Position numbers and translations under genes: made by a program
IMG/VR virus record: IMGVR_UViG_3300031563_000006
Span: 1-20,081 of that record
Origin: a virus
Direction: 5' to 3' (one strand)
DNA: 20,081 bases
Shown: piece after piece, positions 14,871 to 20,081 of the stretch
Position numbering within the stretch: the first letter of the stretch is position 1
Layout: each line of letters begins with the position of its first letter
The notes under the pieces: model-generated
The model's database searches: none
Told to the model about the DNA's origin: nothing
What the model saw: only the letters and a program-made list of their open reading frames with translations

Positions 14871-16651
14871 TATTTACCTCCTTGCTGTTGCTGCACCATT
14901 TGTTGCTGTACAGCTTTTAATCTTTTTAAAACCTTATCTTTATGTGGAAATTGAAGCACTTCAAGAAGTGTTTCAAGATCAATCGCCGAATTAGGAGTCA
15001 ATTGTATTTCAGCCAACTGTAGACAAAGATTCGCAAGTGACTGTTTGTCTAATGGCAAAGTACTATTTGTCTCGATTATAATATCAAACTTCGCGTATAC
15101 GGAATTCTCGTCAGTAAGATATTCGACCAAAGCTCCATAATCTTTCTGAGCCTGTTCATAATTTTTATTATCCTGATCTATTTCTGTCTGATCTTTTTGT
15201 CCCATACCTTGTTCCGGGGGCTGCGGTTCATTCATCTTCAACGCAAACTCTTTATTATTGCTTACATTAAACCATTCGTGTCCTTCCTCCGTCGTTCTTC
15301 CAAACGTTCTTGTCTCGGTATAATATTCCTGCATTATTTCGATAACAAGCTGATATACTCTTTTAATCGTCCATTCAAGATTCCTTACTCTTTGCCTTGT
15401 TCTGGTATAAGACGTCTCAAGCAAAGCACTTATTTCATGAGCAGATTGTCTCTGCTTCTTTGCGCTCATGCCCTTTGAAGTCTCTGTTACACCCGACACC
15501 TCCTCTACCGCAGCAGGAATACTCTGAAAAAACTGCAATCCCAGGGGATTAAACACCGCTATCTGTGCCTGTTTGGGATCATCAGACCCCTGTAGTTTGG
15601 TGTAGACATTACCACCGCCCGCAAGTTCTTTTTTAAAGAGCTCAGGATCAATTCCACTCGCCGCATCCACTATCCAGTTTGGGTCTGCATACATTTTTAC
15701 ATGCTTTGCTATTTTTTTCGCAATCAAATTATATTCGAGATTAAGTGTTTCAAGCTGGTCAACTTCTCCCATTCCCATATGCCTAAACGGGACCTTGTAG
15801 TCGTAGAGAGGAACATAGGGAGCCTTTTTGTGATTATATTCATACGGTTTTACCTCAAGAGGCTCATCCATATTATCAGCAAATGTAATTATCCAGGATC
15901 CAGAACTGCTTTTTTCTTTTACCTTTTTCTTTTTTATTTCTTTGGTCTCCGGATCTGCCATTGTTTTAAGATAAGTCATGGCAGTATCATCTTTTATCCA
16001 GATATGATAAATCATGGCAAACTGATCTGTAAGCTCATAATCTTCCGCTTCATCAATATTAAGCTTATTATCATCATCCTGATAATTTTCAGGTTTTACT
16101 TCTTTCCCTTTTTCCGGGAATGTTCTGCGAATCCAATCCAAAGGCTTGAGCATTTTTTCCCCACACCAGGGAGCATCCCATGGATCTGTATACCCGGGAC
16201 ACATTACAAATTCCCGCGGGTCCACTAATGAGATAGTCACTTCCCCTTTTCCATCTTCCCTATCCGGATCAAAAAACACTTTAAAATATCCTATCTTCAT
16301 AATCAAAGAACATAGACATATATCAAAAAGTTTCATATCCATTTCTTCTATATCCCACAGGCAGTCCCCAGCATCCTTATAAACTTCAAGATACTTCTGG
16401 AAAAAAGGTTTTCTTGCCCGCAATCCCCATATCGGTTTATTGTCAGTAAGAATCGGGCCAATTGTCATTATCGTAGAGAATATCAGATTTATAAATATTC
16501 CGGATTCCCATTGGCTTTTCTTCTCCATATCAGCCCAAAATTGCCCAGTAAAATATTTTAAATATCGGTTCATTCTTTTTCTGTTATTTTTATTTTTATC
16601 CGAATCAAAGGCTTTATTAACTATTGTTCTTAATTTCTTAATCTCAATCAC
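14870..16651 (-). CDS. Portal protein, 593 aa
   Basis: Length, position after the terminase and sequence character fit a podovirus portal. The N-terminus reads NRYLKYFTGQFWADMEKKS ... SGIFINLIFSTIMTIGPILTDNKP. Wing/clip-type segments follow (VTISLVDPREFVMCPG-x-TDPWDAPW, where 'V-DP-x-(E)-F-x-x-x-P' is a common portal motif), then FRHMGMGEVDQLETLNLEYN and a stem/crown-like helix (RQSAHEISALLETSYTRTRQ ... LVIEIMQEYYTET). The tail ends in Gln-rich KRLKAVQQQMVQQQQGGK. The portal is the dodecameric DNA channel at one capsid vertex and binds terminase and adaptor. The start is GTG at 16651, overlapping the zinc-ribbon stop by eight bases; AAAGGA lies ten bases upstream. GTG use and the overlap suggest translational coupling. 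Confidence 0.92.
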   Translation of the reverse strand: MIEIKKLRTIVNKAFDSDKNKNNRKRMNRYLKYFTGQFWADMEKKSQWESGIFINLIFSTIMTIGPILTDNKPIWGLRARKPFFQKYLEVYKDAGDCLWDIEEMDMKLFDICLCSLIMKIGYFKVFFDPDREDGKGEVTISLVDPREFVMCPGYTDPWDAPWCGEKMLKPLDWIRRTFPEKGKEVKPENYQDDDNKLNIDEAEDYELTDQFAMIYHIWIKDDTAMTYLKTMADPETKEIKKKKVKEKSSSGSWIITFADNMDEPLEVKPYEYNHKKAPYVPLYDYKVPFRHMGMGEVDQLETLNLEYNLIAKKIAKHVKMYADPNWIVDAASGIDPELFKKELAGGGNVYTKLQGSDDPKQAQIAVFNPLGLQFFQSIPAAVEEVSGVTETSKGMSAKKQRQSAHEISALLETSYTRTRQRVRNLEWTIKRVYQLVIEIMQEYYTETRTFGRTTEEGHEWFNVSNNKEFALKMNEPQPPEQGMGQKDQTEIDQDNKNYEQAQKDYGALVEYLTDENSVYAKFDIIIETNSTLPLDKQSLANLCLQLAEIQLTPNSAIDLETLLEVLQFPHKDKVLKRLKAVQQQMVQQQQGGK

Positions 16652-16889
16652 GAAAACTTAATCCTTTCTCTCGCATAAACCTTGCTCTCTCTTTCTTGGA
16701 AGTAACATACTCTCCAAGCCCGGCATCCCATCCTGCTTTAAAAGTAAAATTAAAAGGTGTGGGAGAGAACAATCTCCGCATGGAATTACCGCATTTGGGA
16801 CAATCAGCCTTTTTATCAGAACTGATTTTAAAATAAAGATCATTTACCTTCTCTCCGCAGTTATCACATACAAAATCTATAAAAGGCAT
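16644..16889 (-). CDS. FmdB-family zinc-ribbon protein, 81 aa
   Basis: Begins MPFIDFVCDNCG and ends with FMREKGLSFRD. Two CxxC knuckles (C8/C11 and C30/C33) form a zinc ribbon, and the 'MPxYDYxCxxCG ... CPxCG' pattern is the FmdB/CxxC regulatory family signature. Phage members are often coded between large terminase and portal, as here; their exact role is unknown (zinc binding, possibly regulation or packaging). The start at 16889 is preferred because it makes the TAATG junction with terL that several neighbours share and removes the eight residues absent in family members. The alternative ATG at 16913 has a nearby AAAGGA but sits inside terL. Confidence 0.85.
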   Translation of the reverse strand: MPFIDFVCDNCGEKVNDLYFKISSDKKADCPKCGNSMRRLFSPTPFNFTFKAGWDAGLGEYVTSKKERARFMREKGLSFRD

Positions 16890-18523
16890 TAGGCTATAAA
16901 CTCCTTTCTCCATGAATATCCTTTTTCCTGTTCTTTAAAAAGTCGGTCAAACATTTCCCCATAAGTTTCAGGACCAAAATTTTTCGGTTTAAAATATCTG
17001 AAAGAAAACCCATCAATCAACTGAAACAACATACTTGCTGCATCTACAAGATTATCTTTTTCTTTTCCCTTACCGGTAAAATGTTCCATCTCTGCAAGAA
17101 GTTCCCGGCAATATTCGGAAATAAAAACCGTTCTGGCACGAATAAACGCCCCGAGAGTATGATTAACCCGCGCACCCTTACTCATTTTATTAGACACTTG
17201 GATAGGTTCAATATATAACGGAACTTCAATTTGATTCTGAATCTGATAGGCATCCTTCCGCTGTTCAATTATATATTGCAGTGCGGTCTGTAACCCGAAC
17301 TCAATTCCGACTTTCTCAGGTTTATACTGCACGCATTTTTTAATCAATATATCCGCAATCTCATTCCCCTTTTTTTTCATCCCTATGGCTTCCACTATCC
17401 ATATCTGTTTAAGATGATTAACCGCAGCAATAATCATTCCTGTTTCATCTGAATAACTTTTTATCGTTGCTGCCGGATCAAGTGTGATATAATATTTATA
17501 TCCTTTCTCATCTTTAGGAATAGGAGGTATAAAAGTCGGTTGTGGTGGAGGAAATATCTGATCTTCTTTCGGAATAGGATTAAGCATATACTGACAGGAA
17601 AAAATATAACTTGAATTACGAAGTCGAATCTGTCCCAAATCTTTCTTTGTATACCAGCTTGAATAAATAACTTTTCCATTTTCTATAGCCGGCCTCCGGA
17701 CAATTCTTTTTTTATCAAAATGCTTATTCTTTATCATCAACGAATATAAATCGTTATAATGATAATGAGTCCCGACAACTTTTATTATTCCTGAATTCTC
17801 AACCACCGACTGAATATAAGCCCACCAGTCTTCACTCTTTTTCATTTGTTCCGGGGTAGTTACCGTCGAAGGATCTATAATGTCATCAAGATAAGCTATG
17901 TCAACATGATGTCCGGTAATAGTACCACCGGTACCTCTTACTGTAATCTGTGGTCCTTGTAATATAAGATTTTTATCCGGTCTTAAAATAGTTAAGGTGT
18001 CTCGGTCATCTTTTTCCCATTTATCTCTCGGAGGTAATATATCCGGAAAAAGTCTTCTCAGCATGGGATTCATAAGAGTATTTTTAATATCTTTTAACTG
18101 ATCTCTTCCAAGTCCCGCGGACACACTAAATAATCCTATTCTTACATAAGAATTATTTAATATCTGTCTAACAAGATCCAATTTTAACCATGTCGATTTT
18201 AAATGATCACGCGGAACCAAACATAACAGGTCATCATCTATTTGAAGGAAATTAGCAAGCCATCGATGAAATTTTATATCAATTCTCTTCATCCCGTTTT
18301 TACGACGTTTAAATGTCTTATTTTTTTTCGGAGTCTTCCAGTCTAAAATATGATAACCAAGAAAAAATAAATCAGTCTGTGCCTTATATCTTAAATAATA
18401 CCATGTAGCCTTGTCCTGTATGGTCTCTTCCAAAACTTTCTTCCCGGAATAAAACTCTTTAGCAAGTTCAACACATTCAGAAAACTTATGTTTTTCATGT
18501 ATAGTGTTTATTAAGCCGTACAT
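16889..18523 (-). CDS. terL: Terminase large subunit, ATPase and nuclease, 544 aa
   Basis: This is the DNA-packaging motor. The N-terminal ATPase has a deviant Walker A, PRDHLKST (104-111), where most relatives read PR-G-H-G-K-S. Walker B is VDIAYLDDIID (207-217), and a coupling motif VVGTHYHYND is at 249-258. The C-terminal RNase-H-type nuclease has candidate metal ligands D349 (ITLDPAAT), D359 (YSDETG), E408 (VGIEFG) and D494 (NLVDAASML). Length is normal for the family. AGGAG lies seven bases before the ATG; the gene ends in TAATG, coupled to the zinc-ribbon gene. The start follows a leader with a tandem 10-bp repeat. Whether packaging is headful or site-specific cannot be told from the window. 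Confidence 0.95.
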   Translation of the reverse strand: MYGLINTIHEKHKFSECVELAKEFYSGKKVLEETIQDKATWYYLRYKAQTDLFFLGYHILDWKTPKKNKTFKRRKNGMKRIDIKFHRWLANFLQIDDDLLCLVPRDHLKSTWLKLDLVRQILNNSYVRIGLFSVSAGLGRDQLKDIKNTLMNPMLRRLFPDILPPRDKWEKDDRDTLTILRPDKNLILQGPQITVRGTGGTITGHHVDIAYLDDIIDPSTVTTPEQMKKSEDWWAYIQSVVENSGIIKVVGTHYHYNDLYSLMIKNKHFDKKRIVRRPAIENGKVIYSSWYTKKDLGQIRLRNSSYIFSCQYMLNPIPKEDQIFPPPQPTFIPPIPKDEKGYKYYITLDPAATIKSYSDETGMIIAAVNHLKQIWIVEAIGMKKKGNEIADILIKKCVQYKPEKVGIEFGLQTALQYIIEQRKDAYQIQNQIEVPLYIEPIQVSNKMSKGARVNHTLGAFIRARTVFISEYCRELLAEMEHFTGKGKEKDNLVDAASMLFQLIDGFSFRYFKPKNFGPETYGEMFDRLFKEQEKGYSWRKEFIA

Positions 18524-18534
18524 TTATTTTCTCC

Positions 18535-18554
18535 TGACATATCATGACATATCA
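18535..18554. repeat. Tandem 10-bp repeat before terL
   Basis: TGACATATCA occurs twice in direct tandem, immediately upstream of and touching the terL SD (plus-strand CTCCT at 18531-18535). Each unit has TGA/TCA dyad ends, and the period is one helical turn. Possible operator or RNA-leader element; function unknown. Confidence 0.6.
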
Positions 18555-18633
18555 TGAGGGGATCAGGACAGAAGAGAAGAGAATAGAAGAGAAAAGAATA
18601 AATAAGAATACATTTTTTTTATAAATATTTATT
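18555..18633 (-). other. Pyrimidine-rich leader upstream of terL
   Basis: This non-coding stretch between the 99-aa gene and terL reads on the minus strand as repeated TTCTC/TTCTT blocks, so the plus strand is a near-continuous purine tract (about 18566-18610). It starts with the 12-bp palindrome ATAAATATTTAT (18621-18632) and an A/T run. A 16-codon frame, ATG at 18613 to TGA at 18563, would give MYSYLFFSLLFSSLLS, but it has no SD. There is no strong hairpin followed by a T-run on the minus strand, so I do not call a terminator. Confidence 0.45.
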
Positions 18634-18933
18634 CTATGCATATTTTCTTCTTTGTTCTCTCCTGTACTTTATCAAAGGTTTATTCAGTTTATAAATAGCT
18701 CTCCACCTACCTTCATGAATCGTTTCTAATACAATCACAAGAAGAAATATCCGGACTATTCTTGTTTTCTTCTCGCAAAATAATTCCTTTTTTCTTTTCC
18801 TGTAATGACTTTTTAAAACCACATATCCCCAGGGTGTCTGTTTCCCATGTACTATCTGTCTTAAAAACTGAAACCCATATCGCCTGAACCTTAACTTGAA
18901 AGATTTAAATTTCATTATCTTTTTACTTTTCAT
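18634..18933 (-). CDS. Highly basic small protein, 99 aa
   Basis: The family is not recognised. The protein is very rich in Lys/Arg (MKSKKIMKFKSFKLRFRRYGF ... SHYRKRKKELFCEKKTR), with a short hydrophobic stretch IVRIFLLVIVLETIH (about residues 59-73) and a Trp/Arg tail (EGRWRAIYKLNKPLIKYRRE). The charge suggests nucleic-acid or membrane-surface binding; the hydrophobic stretch is short for a transmembrane helix. The start has GGGGAGG four to six bases upstream and overlaps the stop of the previous gene (ATGA), so the two are coupled. It ends with TAG, followed by the terL leader. Confidence 0.7.
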   Translation of the reverse strand: MKSKKIMKFKSFKLRFRRYGFQFLRQIVHGKQTPWGYVVLKSHYRKRKKELFCEKKTRIVRIFLLVIVLETIHEGRWRAIYKLNKPLIKYRREQRRKYA

Positions 18934-19172
18934 AGTTCCTCCCCGATTACTTCACATATATCCTCAGCTATTTTCCGGCATTCGTCTATATGCTCTTTGT
19001 CTTCCCCATGGTCAAGCTCATAATAATTAGTATTCATTTGTCTCGCTATCTCTTCTACATAACTTACCGGGATAACTAAATCCCCGGGATAGTCTCCAGA
19101 CCCACATCCGGATAATAGCTTTTTCATCCACCGACTCCATATCGAATGGACTAACGCTTCCATCTTTTCCAT
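18930..19172 (-). CDS. Small conserved phage protein, 80 aa, unknown function
   Basis: The start at 19172 is chosen because a perfect AGGAGGT lies at 19179-19185 with a six-base spacer. The upstream ATG at 19199 lies in the palindrome, almost at the predicted transcription start, and has no SD. The product MEKMEALVHSIWSRWMKKLL ... DLVIPVSYVEEIARQMNTNY-YELDHGEDKEHIDECRKIAE matches a pattern I know from many phage genomes: 'VHxIWSxWMkxL ... hVIPxxxVxxxxRQMNTxYxELxxxEKxxDRxxAxxI'. Its function is unknown. It is the first gene after the predicted promoter, so it is probably the leading cistron of a transcript running into terL. Confidence 0.78.
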   Translation of the reverse strand: MEKMEALVHSIWSRWMKKLLSGCGSGDYPGDLVIPVSYVEEIARQMNTNYYELDHGEDKEHIDECRKIAEDICEVIGEEL

Positions 19173-19178
19173 CGTCTT

Positions 19179-19185
19179 ACCTCCT
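19179..19185 (-). promoter_or_regulatory. Ribosome-binding site deciding the 19172 start
   Basis: AGGAGGT on the minus strand, six bases before the ATG at 19172. It shortens the 80-aa gene relative to the longest frame by nine residues. Confidence 0.8.
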
Positions 19186-19195
19186 GTATCTTTTA

Positions 19196-19213
19196 TCATA
19201 CAATACTGTATGA
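19196..19213. promoter_or_regulatory. 18-bp palindrome at the transcription start, operator candidate
   Basis: TCATACA-ATAC-TGTATGA on the plus strand, with two perfect 7-bp arms around a 4-bp centre. It covers the expected transcription start (about 19208) of the promoter at 19215-19243. Size and place fit a dimeric repressor site; the regulator is unknown. Confidence 0.6.
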
Positions 19214-19214
19214 A

Positions 19215-19243
19215 ATAGTATACTACCTTATGTAATTTGTCAA
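19215..19243 (-). promoter_or_regulatory. Sigma70-type promoter
   Basis: On the minus strand, TTGACA (19238-19243) is followed by a 17-base spacer and TACTAT (19215-19220): a perfect -35, optimal spacing and a five-of-six -10. A second palindrome, TAGTATACTA (19216-19225), covers the -10 and part of the spacer. It faces the 80-aa gene, the basic gene, terL and the rest of the structural operon. It is the only promoter of this quality that I noticed. Confidence 0.75.
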
Positions 19244-19333
19244 CCCCTTTTGTAAAATTACTTCGGGATCTTTCAGGGGTAACTCTCTACACGCGCAACC
19301 CCCCTTAGCCCCACCCCTGTTCCGGTTTCCACT
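19226..19333. other. Intergenic region upstream of the promoter
   Basis: Apart from the -35 box it contains a G-rich minus-strand tract (19299-19317, three runs of four to six G) and no convincing gene or terminator hairpin. Confidence 0.5.
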
Positions 19334-19537
19334 CTACTCCGTAGCTATAAGCTTATTTTTACTTAAACGAAATCTTGCAACATAACTATAAAACTGTATC
19401 ATTATATATCTATTCACTAATCTATACATATTATCTTTGCTTAATTTATCATCTCCCACCCCTTTGAAATATGCCTCAGATTTAACGTGAAGGGGGCTAC
19501 AATCAATCTTATTACCCTTATTAGTATCTATACTCAT
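19334..19537 (-). CDS. Small hypothetical protein after terS, 67 aa
   Basis: The family is not recognised. The product starts MSIDTNKGNKIDCSPLHVKS and has a helical second half (DNMYRLVNRYIMIQFYSYV), then a basic tail (ARFRLSKNKLIATE). The ATG at 19537 overlaps the terS TGA (ATGA), with GAGG seven bases upstream inside terS, so it is made together with the small terminase. It ends in TAG before the promoter region. Role unknown; a packaging accessory is only a guess from position. Confidence 0.65.
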   Translation of the reverse strand: MSIDTNKGNKIDCSPLHVKSEAYFKGVGDDKLSKDNMYRLVNRYIMIQFYSYVARFRLSKNKLIATE

Positions 19538-20052
19538 TTTATTACCTCAGCGTCTTTAAACAGCTTTTTTCGCATATCTTTAAACTCGTCCTTTGCCAAG
19601 TCTGCAACCGCGTCAGCCTGTGCATAAGTTCCGTCCATCTTATTTGCTATATCGATTACTTTCCCAATTTCCGTAGCACTTGGCTCTATTTCATGCTCAT
19701 ACTCCCGGGTTTTCTTTCCGTCCTTGTCTCTCTCTACTGTGGTAGACTTCCGGAGACGCCTTCCCTTGGCGATGTCGGCGAGTAGGGCGATACGGTCCTG
19801 TACCCCAAACTGATTTTTCTCCATAATCTCCTGAATAGCACTCTGTATCTTGGGGCTTCTCACCAGAATAGAAGCAGCGGAAGCAGCGCCGTTTACTGAA
19901 TGACTATTATAATTCTTCATATAAGACTTAGTACCGTTATTATATGTAGGGGAGTTTATATCTGTATAATCTGCCACAAATTGCATCTGTTTAGGAGTTA
20001 AAACGTATTTTTTCTTTTTTCTTATTCTTGTTTTTCTTTTTTTTTTATTCAT
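19534..20052 (-). CDS. terS: Terminase small subunit, 172 aa or longer
   Basis: After a strongly basic start (NKKKRKTRIRKKKK), LTPKQMQFVADYTD and KSYMKNYNSHSVNGAASAASILVRSPKIQSAI form the helix-turn-helix DNA-binding part of small terminases ('LtpkQ..Fv..Y....n.t.A...aG.s...A...as.ll..pkv...I'). The middle has VQDRIALLADIAKGR and a charged loop (RDKDGKKTREYEHE), then a C-terminal oligomerisation-type helix (ATEIGKVIDIANKMDGTY). It would recognise the phage DNA and load TerL. The start is uncertain: the ATG at 20052 has AGGA directly abutting it. The frame stays open to a TTG at 20076 and beyond the window edge, so the true start may lie further upstream. Separation from terL by three small genes and a promoter is unusual. 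Confidence 0.85.
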   Translation of the reverse strand: MNKKKRKTRIRKKKKYVLTPKQMQFVADYTDINSPTYNNGTKSYMKNYNSHSVNGAASAASILVRSPKIQSAIQEIMEKNQFGVQDRIALLADIAKGRRLRKSTTVERDKDGKKTREYEHEIEPSATEIGKVIDIANKMDGTYAQADAVADLAKDEFKDMRKKLFKDAEVIK

Positions 20053-20081
20053 TCCTTTTCCCGTCGTAATAAACAAACCAC

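Noticed and set aside
15701-16228. 175-codon plus-strand frame
   Set aside because: Antisense shadow of the portal gene with Phe/Ile-rich composition and no relation to any neighbouring operon.
19299-19317. G-quadruplex on the minus strand
   Set aside because: Only three clean G-runs of three or more with suitable loops; not a canonical four-run motif.
19226-19336. Readthrough of the TAG of the 67-aa gene into 36 further open codons
   Set aside because: TAG is used as an ordinary stop at other junctions here, and the extension would run through the -35 box.
1-20081. tRNA genes, CRISPR arrays, insertion sequences or attachment sites
   Set aside because: No cloverleaf, no regularly spaced repeats, no transposase or integrase frame noticed in the window.

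Overview
The window is a stretch of tailed-phage (or prophage) genome, read entirely from the minus strand. From high to low coordinates it carries a packaging and virion-structure module in the canonical order: small terminase, a few small genes, large terminase, zinc-ribbon protein, portal, a Pro/Gly-rich protein, scaffold, major capsid protein, head/decoration candidates, head-tail adaptor, tail hub, putative ejection proteins, and the start of a further virion gene cut by the left edge. There is no tape measure, major tail tube or sheath gene. A P22 gp4-like adaptor is followed by a P22 gp10-like hub, then three large low-complexity or helical proteins in the position of ejection proteins. 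This fits a podovirus-type virion. No integrase, lysis, replication or host gene is visible, so lifestyle and host cannot be settled. The DNA is AT-rich by eye. Shine-Dalgarno sites are strong (AAGGAGG/AGGAGG) and one promoter is near the sigma70 consensus. This argues for a host with classical SD-led initiation and against a Bacteroidetes-type signal set, but it is only a hint.

Right part (20081-16644): terS lies at the edge and overlaps a 67-aa gene by ATGA. A non-coding gap of about 160 bp follows, with a near-consensus minus-strand promoter (TTGACA-N17-TACTAT) overlapped by two perfect palindromes that look like operators. That promoter points into an 80-aa gene of a common phage family of unknown function, a basic 99-aa gene, a pyrimidine-rich leader with a tandem 10-bp repeat, and then terL. 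terL, the FmdB-like zinc-ribbon gene and the portal gene follow with one- to eight-base overlaps.

Middle part (14870-10055): Pro/Gly-rich protein, scaffold, major capsid protein, a beta-rich 147-aa protein, a right-handed beta-helix protein, an unlisted 45-aa Lys/Ala/Pro repeat protein (11169-11306), a 62-aa protein with a possible frameshift at its end, a tandem pair of paralogous 111/117-aa proteins, and a 49-aa basic protein. Several junctions place the stop codon inside the next gene's ribosome-binding site (TAAGGAGG), so the cluster is probably one translationally coupled operon.

Left part (10055-1): head-tail adaptor with two inserted beta domains, beta-propeller tail hub with an inserted beta-sandwich, a 529-aa protein with a membrane segment and a conserved C-terminal module, a 418-aa protein, a 1259-aa protein, and the N-terminal 74 codons of another gene. 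I see no complete undescribed system. The points most worth following are the histone-tail-like repeat protein, the palindrome-overlapped promoter between terS and terL, the tandem paralogs, and the beta-helix gene placed among the head genes.
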